From DASVEE01 sp036399695 (GTDB taxonomy: Bacteria; Acidobacteriota; Thermoanaerobaculia; Gp7-AA8), in the NCBI GenBank assembly GCA_036399695.1, contig DASWMP010000399.1, positions 1 to 43,867 on the forward strand: a stretch of 43,867 nucleotides of DNA, written 5' to 3'. A model generated the notes under the pieces. That model was not told where the DNA came from. It did no database searches and saw nothing but the letters and a program-made list of their open reading frames with translations. The position numbers and the translations under genes were made by a program. Numbering within the stretch: position 1 is the first letter of the stretch; each line of letters begins with the position of its first letter. Positions 26,881-34,168 of the stretch are shown here, piece after piece.

Positions 26881-27828
26881 CTACGGATTGAGCTGCGCGA
26901 CGATCTCGCGGATCGACCTGCGCACCGCTTCGCGGGAGGTCATCGACGGCTTCCATCCCAGGGCGGTCATCTTGCGGGTGTCCATCTTCACCTGGGCCAC
27001 GTCGCCACGCCAGCCGCGGGGGCTGTCGCCGTACTGCACCTGGATGGCGTCGCGGGAGATGCCCATCGCTTCGATCGTCCAGTCGGTGATCTCGCGGACC
27101 GAGGTCTGGTCGTCCACCGCCAGGTTGTAGTAGTTCACGTCCGCCGAGGCATTGGCGACGCCGAACTCCATACCGTTCAGGCAGTCCTCCACGTGAACGT
27201 ACGGTTTTGCCTGCGTCCCGTCGCCCAGCACTTCCAGGCGCGAGGCGTCCTTTTGCAGTTTGTGCACGAAGTCGTAGATCACGCCGTGGGTCGGGTTCGG
27301 GCCGACGATGTTGCCGAAACGGAAGATCCAGGCGCGCATGTCGTAGTTGTGGACGAACGCCGTGATGAGCGTCTCGCATGCGACCTTGCTGGCGGCGTAG
27401 AGCGAGATCGGGAGGATCGGACCGTAATCCTCCGGCGTCGGCATCACGGTCGGCTCGCCGTAGACGGCGCCGCTGGACGAGAAGACGATCTCTTTCACCC
27501 CGTTGCGGCGCATGGCCTCGAGCAGGTTGTACGTCACGAGCGTGCCGCCCTTGAGGTCGAAGTCGGTGTACTTCGTCCCGAAGCTGATGTCGCTGTTCGC
27601 CGCCAGGTGCCAGACGCGGTCCGGCTTCTCCTCGCCGAGCAGCTCGACCAGCTTCTCGCCGTCCAGCAGGTCCAGCTCGACGAAACGGAAGCGGGGGTGA
27701 TCGACGACGTACTCCCGCTTGCCGAGGAAGAAGTTGTCGATTCCGAGGACCTCATCGCCGCGGCCGAGGAGGCGGGGGATGAGGTTCGAGGCGATGAATC
27801 CGGCGGCGCCGGTGACGAGGATCTTCAC
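26881..27828 (-). CDS. NAD-dependent sugar-nucleotide epimerase/dehydratase (extended SDR)
   Basis: The product is 315 aa. The Rossmann motif is GAAGFIA (residues 7-13) and the catalytic pair is Tyr144 and Lys148 in YAASK, with Ser118 upstream. It resembles UDP-glucose 4-epimerase-type SDRs and would act on the activated heptose in this setting. Its ATG overlaps the HddC-like stop by 4 bp, making it the last gene of a long minus-strand operon. Confidence 0.88.
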   Translation of the reverse strand: MKILVTGAAGFIASNLIPRLLGRGDEVLGIDNFFLGKREYVVDHPRFRFVELDLLDGEKLVELLGEEKPDRVWHLAANSDISFGTKYTDFDLKGGTLVTYNLLEAMRRNGVKEIVFSSSGAVYGEPTVMPTPEDYGPILPISLYAASKVACETLITAFVHNYDMRAWIFRFGNIVGPNPTHGVIYDFVHKLQKDASRLEVLGDGTQAKPYVHVEDCLNGMEFGVANASADVNYYNLAVDDQTSVREITDWTIEAMGISRDAIQVQYGDSPRGWRGDVAQVKMDTRKMTALGWKPSMTSREAVRRSIREIVAQLNP

Positions 27829-28490
27829 TTGTTCTCCAGCGCGGCGCGCGTGCGCGCCAGCTCATCGGGCGTGCCGATGTCATAGAAATCGTAATCGACG
27901 ATCTCGGCTTCAAGCTCGCCGCGGCCGGCCAGCTCCGGAAAGACGAGCTCCTCGAACGAGCTGCGTCCGCCGGACGGCAGCAGGTCGAGCGCCTCGATGC
28001 CGAAGACCGAGAAGCCGGCATCGACGTACGGCAGCTCCGGCGCCTTCTTGTCGAAGCGCGTCACGCGCCCTTCCTGCACCTCGGCGTTGCCGTCGGTGCG
28101 CCGCGGATAGACGGCCAGCGCGTGGCGCGGATGCGCGGTGACGAAGTGGGCGTAGTCGTAGCGGCGGAAGACGTCGCCGTACGTCAGCACGAAGCGGTCG
28201 CCCAGGAGCGGGCGCGCCTGCAATAGCGCCCCGCCGGTGCCGAGCGGGCTCTCCTCGCGGCTGTAGCGGATGTCGACGCCGAAGCGGGCGCCATCGCCGA
28301 AGTGCCCTTCGATGACGTCCGCGCGGAAGCCGGTCAGCAGCACGAGATCCCGCAGGCCGGCCACGCGGAAGGAATCGACCACGAGCTCGAGGTACGGCCG
28401 GCCGTCGATCTCGATCATCGCCTTCGGCAGCCCCTGCGCGAGCGCGCTGATGCGCGTGCCGAGGCCGCCGCAGAGGATCGCCACCTTCAT
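27825..28490 (-). CDS. Sugar-1-phosphate nucleotidyltransferase, HddC-like
   Basis: The product is 221 aa from ATG 28490, which overlaps the preceding gene in ATGA. The nucleotidyltransferase signature is AILCGGLGTR...LPKAMI, with LTYGDVF as the metal-binding part. In the heptose pathway this step loads GMP (or another nucleotide) onto heptose 1-phosphate. The neighbouring kinase and phosphatase support that reading, but the nucleotide cannot be told from sequence alone. Confidence 0.85.
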   Translation of the reverse strand: MKVAILCGGLGTRISALAQGLPKAMIEIDGRPYLELVVDSFRVAGLRDLVLLTGFRADVIEGHFGDGARFGVDIRYSREESPLGTGGALLQARPLLGDRFVLTYGDVFRRYDYAHFVTAHPRHALAVYPRRTDGNAEVQEGRVTRFDKKAPELPYVDAGFSVFGIEALDLLPSGGRSSFEELVFPELAGRGELEAEIVDYDFYDIGTPDELARTRAALENK

Positions 28491-29152
28491 GCGCGCTTCA
28501 CGCCGCGGGCGCGCCAGATGCGCTTGAATGTCCAGACCGTGCTCTGCCAGCGATGCAGCGTCGTGGTGCCGATGCGCTCGCGGTAGTCGATGTTGACGTC
28601 GACGACCTTGAAGCCGCGGCGGTAGGGCACGAGCAGCATCTCGACCGGCAATGCCGGGCCGCGCGGGTTCCACTGCACCGCGTCGATCATCGACTTGCGG
28701 TAGGCGCGCATGCCGCTGTGCAGGTCGGTCGTTTTGATGCCGTGGAGGATGCGCGCGGCGAGGGCGAAGGCGCGGTTCGCCAGGAAGTTCGCGAACGGCA
28801 TGGCCTTCGGCCGGCGCCAGACGCGCGTGGTGTTCACGAGGTCGTAGCCTTCGTCGATGAGCCGCACGAGCTTCGGGATGTCCTCGACCGGATAGGTGTC
28901 GTCGCAGTCGAGGGTGATGACGATGTCGCCGTGCGCTTCGCGGAGCGCGCGGTCCATGGCCGGGCCGTAACCCTGCGGCGGGAACTGGCGCACCACGCGC
29001 GCGCCGAGCGACTCGGCGATCTCCGGCGTCCTGTCCTTGCTCGAGTCGACGAGCAGGACCTCGGCATCCGGAACGACGCGGCGGATGTCCTGAATGACTT
29101 TTCCGACCGCTCCTTCTTCATTGAGCGTAATCATCGATACGGTGAGTTTCAC
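28487..29152 (-). CDS. Glycosyltransferase family 2 (polyprenyl-phosphate type)
   Basis: The product is 221 aa from GTG 29152, which overlaps the phosphatase stop in GTGA. The GT-A fold shows VSMITLNEEGAVGKVI, VLLVDSSKDRT and TLDCDDTYPVEDI, as in dolichol/polyprenyl phosphate mannosyltransferase-like enzymes. There is no C-terminal membrane domain. It may charge a lipid carrier or transfer a sugar for the GT-C proteins. An ATG at 29134 is an alternative start. Confidence 0.82.
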   Translation of the reverse strand: MKLTVSMITLNEEGAVGKVIQDIRRVVPDAEVLLVDSSKDRTPEIAESLGARVVRQFPPQGYGPAMDRALREAHGDIVITLDCDDTYPVEDIPKLVRLIDEGYDLVNTTRVWRRPKAMPFANFLANRAFALAARILHGIKTTDLHSGMRAYRKSMIDAVQWNPRGPALPVEMLLVPYRRGFKVVDVNIDYRERIGTTTLHRWQSTVWTFKRIWRARGVKRA

Positions 29153-29721
29153 GGCGTGCTCTTCTCTATCACACGTGCGACGAACTCCGCGAGCGAGGCG
29201 AACCGTGCGTCCGGCTCGATCGCGCCCCGTTTGTGCTCCGATCCCCGCGATTCGACGAGCGCGACGTGCAAGCCGGCGGCGCGTCCGCAGCGGAGATCGG
29301 AATCCTGATCGCCGATGAACCACGACTCCGCCAGGTCCACCCCGAACTCCTCGGCCGCCTGCCGCACGAAGAGCGTGCCCGGTTTGCGGCACTCGCAGGC
29401 AAGGCGCAGCTCTGCCCGCGACGCCTGGGGATGGTGGTAGCAGGTGTAGCTCTTCGTGACCGGGACTTCGATGCCGCGCAGGACGGCCTCGTGAGCTTCC
29501 TGCAGCGATTCCAGCGAGACTTTGTTTTTGGCGTAGCTGGGCTGGTTGGTGACGATGAAGAGGAGCCAGCCGGCCGCTTTGGCGCGGCGGAGGGCGTCGG
29601 GAACGCCGGGGAGGATCTTTACGTCAGTCGCGGTGCGGGGGGATTCCCACTCGTCGTGGGAGGGGTAGTAGACCAGCTCATCGAGCACGCCGTCCCGGTC
29701 GAGGAAGAGCGCGCGGGTCAT
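29149..29721 (-). CDS. D-glycero-D-manno-heptose bisphosphate phosphatase (GmhB-like HAD)
   Basis: The product is 190 aa. The HAD nucleophile motif is FLDRDGVL with Asp8 and Asp10, motif II is IVTNQ, and motif IV is FIGDQDSDLRCG. Cys94, His96, Cys109 and Cys111 form the GmhB-type zinc site. GmhB removes the 7-phosphate of heptose 1,7-bisphosphate. It is followed by the GT2 gene with a 4-bp overlap. A CAGAACG palindrome fills the spacer before it. Confidence 0.9.
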   Translation of the reverse strand: MTRALFLDRDGVLDELVYYPSHDEWESPRTATDVKILPGVPDALRRAKAAGWLLFIVTNQPSYAKNKVSLESLQEAHEAVLRGIEVPVTKSYTCYHHPQASRAELRLACECRKPGTLFVRQAAEEFGVDLAESWFIGDQDSDLRCGRAAGLHVALVESRGSEHKRGAIEPDARFASLAEFVARVIEKSTP

Positions 29722-29743
29722 CAGCGGGCGTTGAAGCGAGAAA

Positions 29744-29860
29744 CCCGAGACCCGAAGTCAGAACGCAGAGCGCAGAACGCAGAACGGAGAATCAGGAAAC
29801 GTGGGCCGCCCGGCTTCCGCGTTCTGCGTTCTGCGTTCTGCGCTCTGACTTCGGGTCTTG
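29744..29860. repeat. CAGAACG heptad palindrome
   Basis: The left arm 29744-29787 and right arm 29817-29860 pair at roughly 37 of 41 positions. The units CCGAAGT, CAGAACG, CAGAGCG, CAGAACG keep a 7-bp period, and the right arm mirrors them (CTGCGTT and so on). It fills the gap between the flavoprotein and the phosphatase genes. Confidence 0.9.
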
Positions 29861-29872
29861 CTGCCCGATCCC

Positions 29873-31210
29873 TCACCGCAGCTCCTTGCTCATGGCCAAA
29901 GCCCGCTCCACGCACACATCAGAGTTGATGTAATCAAACTGCGCGAACCGCCCCAGCAGCCGCATCCCCGTGGCCTCGACGGCAGCGCGCATGGCCGTCA
30001 CGTTCCGGCGGTACTCCAGGTCGTACACCGGGTAGCCGTACTGGAACCGCACGACCTTCTTGTAGACGATCGTCGCCGGGTCGGCGAACCCGATGTGCAC
30101 CAGATCCGCGATCACCTTCTCCAGCACCTGCTCGTCGGACGCGTCCCAGATGCCATCCCCTTCGTTGGCCGTGATCTCGGCCATCACGGACGAACTGCCC
30201 TCCGGCACGCACTTTTCGCTGAACGCTTTCGGGAACGACAGCCGGTGGAAAGCGATCTCCGGATCCGGCAGGTAGAGCGCCGTGTACGGATAGCCGCGGT
30301 CCTCGTTGAAGCCGATCAGCACGTTGATGAGCGAGTTGTAGCGGAGCTTCGCCAGCTCGGCGTGCACTTCGTCCGGCGCGTCGGTCCAGACCTTCACCAG
30401 CTCGTGGATCGGCATCGTGTTGACGAGCGTCTTGTAGCGGCGCTCTTCGCCGTCCGTCGACGTCACGCGCCAGCCGTCGCCGTCGCGCGAGACCGAGGCC
30501 ACCGTCCAGTTGGTGCGCACCGGGCCGCGCACGTTCTTCGCGAAGGCGTGCACCAGCGATTCGTACCCACCCTCGATCGGGTAGTAGAAGTGAAGCTGGT
30601 GCAGGTAGCCCTCGGTGGAGATGCCGATGGCGGACTTGATCACGTCCTCCACCGGCGGCTTCGGGATGCGGGACACGAACTCCAGCCCGATCTTGTGCGG
30701 GTCGTAGTTCCAGATCTTCCGGTTGTACGGGATGAAGTATTTGTCGCTGATGCTGGTGCCGAACGTCTTGTACGACCACTCGGCGAGGTTCGACGGCTCG
30801 TCGTTCGAGTGCGGGTTGATGATGTAGTCGCGCAGGCACTCGAACGTGTCTTCCTTCGGCAGCGCCGCGAGGTCGTTCTCGAACGGGTACTTCACGAGCC
30901 GCCCGCGGAACCAGATCTTGTTCTCACGCCGCCGCTGGTGCACGTTCTCGCCGAGCGTGTCGACCATGAGCTGCAGCACTTCCTTGTTCTTGCTGAACAT
31001 GATGTGCGGGCCGGCCGCGTCGAAGATGAAGCCCTGCTCGTTGATGCTGCCGGACAGGCCGCCGATGCGCTTGCGCTTCTCGACGATCTCCACGTCGTCG
31101 GTGTCGAGGAACGACGAGAGGGCAATGCCGGAGATGCCGCCGCCGAGGATGCCGATGGTGTAGTTGGCGGTTGGCGGTTGGCGGTTGGCAGTGGAATCGG
31201 TCATCACCAT
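29873..31210 (-). CDS. UDP-galactopyranose mutase-like FAD protein
   Basis: The product is 445 aa. The FAD-binding GGGISG is at residues 23-28, followed by DTDDVEIVEKRKRIGGLSG and FDAAGPHIMF. It resembles UDP-galactopyranose mutase and related flavoproteins of surface-sugar loci, which interconvert pyranose and furanose forms. In this cassette a heptose furanose mutase is a reasonable guess only. Residues 6-16 (STANRQPPTAN) are encoded by a GGCGGTT repeat; no Met lies between the repeat and the FAD motif, so the repeat supplies the N-terminus. Confidence 0.8.
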   Translation of the reverse strand: MVMTDSTANRQPPTANYTIGILGGGISGIALSSFLDTDDVEIVEKRKRIGGLSGSINEQGFIFDAAGPHIMFSKNKEVLQLMVDTLGENVHQRRRENKIWFRGRLVKYPFENDLAALPKEDTFECLRDYIINPHSNDEPSNLAEWSYKTFGTSISDKYFIPYNRKIWNYDPHKIGLEFVSRIPKPPVEDVIKSAIGISTEGYLHQLHFYYPIEGGYESLVHAFAKNVRGPVRTNWTVASVSRDGDGWRVTSTDGEERRYKTLVNTMPIHELVKVWTDAPDEVHAELAKLRYNSLINVLIGFNEDRGYPYTALYLPDPEIAFHRLSFPKAFSEKCVPEGSSSVMAEITANEGDGIWDASDEQVLEKVIADLVHIGFADPATIVYKKVVRFQYGYPVYDLEYRRNVTAMRAAVEATGMRLLGRFAQFDYINSDVCVERALAMSKELR

Positions 31211-31251
31211 GCCGCACGCTCCTGCTTACTGCCAACTGCCAACCGCCAACT
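31163..31251. repeat. GGCGGTT palindrome spanning a start codon
   Basis: The left arm 31163-31194 (GTTGGCG units) lies inside the first codons of the flavoprotein gene. The right arm 31229-31251 (ACTGCCA, ACTGCCA, ACCGCCA) lies upstream of it. The ATG (31210-31208) falls in the loop. The words are the same as at 16762-16837. Confidence 0.88.
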
Positions 31252-31256
31252 CGTCT

Positions 31257-32315
31257 TCATTCGCCCAGCTCCTTCGCGACGCCCAGGGACGTGGTCGGCG
31301 AGAGGAAGCCGTGTCCCATCTGGGCCACGACCTTCGTCCCCTCGGGCTCGACGGTGTAGTGCATGCGCGGCATGCCCCGCTCGTGCATGAAGCGCTCGAC
31401 GTCGGCGTGGCGTGCCGGGCAGTAGAGCATCAGGAAGCCTCCGCCACCGGCGCCGATGATCTTGCCGCCCAGGACGCCGTACCGCTCTTTGACCTCGTCG
31501 TAGATCTGGTCGACGCGCGCCAGCGAGATCTTCGCCGACATCTTCTTCTTGCTCTGCCAGTGCTCGTCCAGGAGCTCTCCCCAGCGGTCGAAGTTGGACG
31601 TCTCGACCGCTTCGAGAATGCGGTAGCCGAGGTCTTTGATGCGGTGCAGGCTGTCGGCGACGCGGGCGTGATCCACGCCTTCCTTCTTCTGCATGGCCAC
31701 GTTCTGGTCGGCCAGCACCTCGCGGGCGTCGCGCTGCGAGCCGGTGTAATAGATGTGCGTATGGGCGACGAGTTGGGCGACGTCGGACGTGCTCGGGCGC
31801 AGGCTGCGCACCCCGACCTTCCCATCCTTGCCGATCTCCAGCACCGTCAGGCCGCCGTACGTGGCCATGTACTGATCCTGCTTGCCGATCGGCGACCCGA
31901 GGATGTCGAGCTCGATGTGGCAGGCCTCTTCGGCGAGCGACTGCAGCGGAACGTAATCGCGCCGGTCGTGGTGCAGCGCGTTGAGCAGCCCGACCAGATA
32001 GCAGCTCGAGGAGCCGAGCCCCGTCCCGGCCGGCAGGTCGGCGATCGACGAGACCTCGAACGAGTCCTCGATGCCGTGCAGCCGCAGCGCTTCGCGCGCC
32101 AATTCGTGCCGCAGCTCGCTCACGTGGTCAACGACCTCGCTCTGCGAGTAATGAAGGATCACCTTCCGCCCGACGGTCGGACGATTGACGATCACGTACA
32201 TGTACTTGTCGAGCCCCATCGCGAAGATGAAGCCGCCGTGCTGTTGGTAATACGAGGGCAGATCGGTTCCGCCGCCGCCGAGCGTCACCCGGAACGGGGT
32301 GCGGGTGACGATCAC
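31257..32315 (-). CDS. GHMP-family heptose 7-phosphate kinase, HddA-like
   Basis: The product is 352 aa from GTG 32315, overlapping the transaldolase stop in GTGA. The start MIVTRTPFRVTLGGGGTDLP, the ATP loop PAGTGLGSSS (95-104) and the C-terminal GAGGGGFLMLY are GHMP kinase motifs found in HddA (D-glycero-D-manno-heptose 7-phosphate kinase). The longer frame to 32903 is a shadow of transaldolase. It fits between isomerase and phosphatase in the GDP-heptose route. Confidence 0.88.
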   Translation of the reverse strand: MIVTRTPFRVTLGGGGTDLPSYYQQHGGFIFAMGLDKYMYVIVNRPTVGRKVILHYSQSEVVDHVSELRHELAREALRLHGIEDSFEVSSIADLPAGTGLGSSSCYLVGLLNALHHDRRDYVPLQSLAEEACHIELDILGSPIGKQDQYMATYGGLTVLEIGKDGKVGVRSLRPSTSDVAQLVAHTHIYYTGSQRDAREVLADQNVAMQKKEGVDHARVADSLHRIKDLGYRILEAVETSNFDRWGELLDEHWQSKKKMSAKISLARVDQIYDEVKERYGVLGGKIIGAGGGGFLMLYCPARHADVERFMHERGMPRMHYTVEPEGTKVVAQMGHGFLSPTTSLGVAKELGE

Positions 32316-33022
32316 AGCTTGAAGCCCGCCGCCGTGGCGTCGTTGTAGAACATCTTCACCGTCTCGAGCGACAGCTCGTCGAGCGGCTTGCCGACCATGG
32401 ACAGCTTCTTCAGGATCTCGGGCGTAGCCGTGATGATGTGGCAGCCGCACTCGTCGGCCTGGATGATGTTCAGCAGCTCGCGCGGGCTGGCCCACAGCAG
32501 CTCCGCCTTCGGCCGCGTGCGCATGATCTCCAGCGACTGCCGCATGATCGGCATCGGATCGCGGCCGGTGTCGGCGATGCGTCCGGCGAAGACGGAGACG
32601 ATGGCCGGGGTCTGCGGGTCGAGCGCGTCGACGACGGCGCGGACCTGGTCCAGCGTGAGGATGGCGGTGATGTTCAGCTTCACGCCGGCCGCGGAGAGGC
32701 GGCGGATGAGCGGGACGGCCGATTCCCCTTTGGTGTTCGTGATCGGGATCTTCACGTACACCGCATCGCCCCAGGTGGCGATGAGCTTCGCCTGCCGTTC
32801 CATCTCGTCGAACTCGTCGGCGAAGACCTCGAAGGAGATCGGCATGCCGGAGACGGCGGTGAGGGCCTCGCGGGCGAAGGCCTCGTAATCCGTGATGCCG
32901 CACTTGCGCATCAGAGTCGGATTGGTGGTGAAGCCTTTGACGAGACCCGCCGCAACCGCGGCCTGCATGTCTCGCACGTCGGCACCGTCTGAGTAGAGAT
33001 GAATTTTGAGGGGAGGCGTCAT
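32312..33022 (-). CDS. Transaldolase/fructose-6-phosphate aldolase family (TalC type)
   Basis: The product is 236 aa. It is a short transaldolase barrel with GLVKGFTTNPTLMRK, the Schiff-base lysine in AVYVKIPITN, KLNITAILTLDQ and SVFAGRIADTGRDP. Transaldolase forms sedoheptulose 7-phosphate, the entry substrate of heptose synthesis. The kinase gene overlaps its stop. It has no Shine-Dalgarno; TAGAAT lies 9 bp before its ATG and overlaps the DUF2304 stop codon. Confidence 0.88.
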   Translation of the reverse strand: MTPPLKIHLYSDGADVRDMQAAVAAGLVKGFTTNPTLMRKCGITDYEAFAREALTAVSGMPISFEVFADEFDEMERQAKLIATWGDAVYVKIPITNTKGESAVPLIRRLSAAGVKLNITAILTLDQVRAVVDALDPQTPAIVSVFAGRIADTGRDPMPIMRQSLEIMRTRPKAELLWASPRELLNIIQADECGCHIITATPEILKKLSMVGKPLDELSLETVKMFYNDATAAGFKL

Positions 33023-33031
33023 GCGCGGCGA

Positions 33032-33037
33032 ATTCTA
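33032..33037 (-). promoter_or_regulatory. TAGAAT box 9 bp before transaldolase ATG, overlapping upstream stop
   Basis: On the minus strand the DUF2304 stop TAG begins TAGAAT, and nine bases later comes the transaldolase ATG. There is no Shine-Dalgarno. The architecture is the same as at 23245-23250 and 42344-42349. Confidence 0.5.
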
Positions 33038-33367
33038 ATCGTTTTGCGAATCGCGCAAAGCGAGCTCACGTACGAGTTTCGTGATCTGCTCCTCGAGCCG
33101 CCTGAATCTGAGGTAGATGAGGAAAAAGCCGACGAGCGCCGCCAGGATGGCTACGTACATCACCAGATCGGCCGGCCGGCCGATGCCGGCGAAGCGCGCC
33201 ACCCGCACGAGCGACTCCGGCAACGCGATGGCCACGGCCGCGGCCAGCCAGAGCACGATCCAGGCGACGCCGACCCGCGGCGTCAGCCGGTGGCGCGCCA
33301 CCGCCACCCCCGTCATGACGGCCAGGATCAGGAGCAGCGGCAGTATCACGAGCTGAAACGTCGTCAT
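33035..33367 (-). CDS. DUF2304 small membrane protein
   Basis: The product is 110 aa from ATG 33367, which overlaps the GT2 stop in ATGA. There are three hydrophobic segments (about residues 4-24, 33-52 and 69-88) and a charged C-terminal tail (RFRRLEEQITKLVREL). DUF2304 genes usually sit beside a GT2 polyprenyl-phosphate glycosyltransferase, as here. The function is not established. Confidence 0.83.
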   Translation of the reverse strand: MTTFQLVILPLLLILAVMTGVAVARHRLTPRVGVAWIVLWLAAAVAIALPESLVRVARFAGIGRPADLVMYVAILAALVGFFLIYLRFRRLEEQITKLVRELALRDSQND

Positions 33368-34164
33368 CGGAACCACCTCTGGATCAGGTAATCGAAGGCG
33401 ATGCGGAACGCCGCCGCGCTGGACTGCCCTTTGTTCATCGAATACTCGGAGTAGCGGATCACCACCGGCACCTCCGTCACCCGCAAGCCGTGCTCGCTGA
33501 TCTGGTCCACCAGCTCGCTGGCGTGAGCCATGCCGTCCAGCGTAATGCGGATCTTCCGCGCCGCGTCACGCCGGAAGGCGCGCAGGCCGTTGTGCGCGTC
33601 GGTGAGGGCGACGCCCGAGGTGAGGCGCATGAAGCGGACGGCCAGGCGGAGCGTGAAACGGCGTAGCGGGGGGATGGTGGAGCGTTGTCCGTTGTCCGTT
33701 GTCCGTTGTCCGTGTTCCTTCGCGGCGATGTCGTGGAGAAAGCGGGAGCCGATGGCCACGTCGGCGTTCGTCTGCTCTAAGGCGTGGACCAGCGCGGCGA
33801 TGTCCTCCACCCGGTGCTGGCCGTCGGCGTCGAAGGTGACGATGACCTCGGCGTTGCGGCGGAGGGCGTACTCGATCCCGGTTTGCAGCGCCGCTCCCTG
33901 GCCGCGGTTGAGGGCGTGGCGGACTACCTTTGCACCAGCGCGCTTCGCTTCCTCCGCCGTCGCGTCGCCGGAGCCGTCGTCGACGACGACCACGTTCGGA
34001 TAGTGGGCCACGAGCTCGGCGATCACACCGTACACGGCCGCCCCTTCGTTGTACGCCGGGACCACGACGAAGACCTGCTCGCCCATCGGTCCCATCTGTC
34101 CCATGCGTCCCATCAGTCCTATCGGCTCTCTCGGCACCTGCTTCTCAGCGGGCTCGATCGGCAC
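33364..34164 (-). CDS. Glycosyltransferase family 2, with repeat-coded insertions
   Basis: The product is 266 aa from GTG 34164. The GT-A core shows VFVVVPAYNEG, VVVVDDGSGDAT and VTFDADGQHRVEDI, as in dolichyl-phosphate glucose/mannose synthase-like enzymes; a membrane tail is lacking. Residues 15-28 (IGLMGRMGQMGPMG) come from a GGTCCCAT 9-bp array, and an EHGQRTTDNGQR stretch comes from a GTTGTCC heptad array (33684-33714). Several ATGs inside the first array (34113, 34104, 34095, 34086) could be the real start. It precedes DUF2304 with a 4-bp overlap. Confidence 0.83.
   Translation of the reverse strand: MPIEPAEKQVPREPIGLMGRMGQMGPMGEQVFVVVPAYNEGAAVYGVIAELVAHYPNVVVVDDGSGDATAEEAKRAGAKVVRHALNRGQGAALQTGIEYALRRNAEVIVTFDADGQHRVEDIAALVHALEQTNADVAIGSRFLHDIAAKEHGQRTTDNGQRSTIPPLRRFTLRLAVRFMRLTSGVALTDAHNGLRAFRRDAARKIRITLDGMAHASELVDQISEHGLRVTEVPVVIRYSEYSMNKGQSSAAAFRIAFDYLIQRWFR
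33684..33714. repeat. GTTGTCC heptad array inside GT2 coding sequence
   Basis: Four perfect units identical to those at 25102-25132, but read in another phase. They are translated as HGQRTTDNGQR in a surface-loop position of the GT-A fold. Confidence 0.9.
34082..34130. repeat. CCCATCGGT 9-bp array at GT2 N-terminus
   Basis: Units CCCATCGGT, CCCATCTGT, CCCATGCGT, CCCATCAGT, CCTATCGGC follow each other at a 9-bp period with no complementary arm. On the minus strand each intact unit carries ATGGG, so it encodes an MGx tripeptide repeat. Confidence 0.9.
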
Positions 34165-34168
34165 CGGC

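Noticed and set aside
26740..27885. Plus-strand frame starting with a VAAFTLA heptapeptide repeat
   Set aside because: The repeat is the 21-bp array read in one frame and the rest is antisense to the epimerase. No evidence of a real protein.
31257..32903. Transaldolase/kinase fusion frame of 548 codons
   Set aside because: The first 196 codons are an out-of-frame reading of transaldolase; the real kinase begins at GTG 32315.
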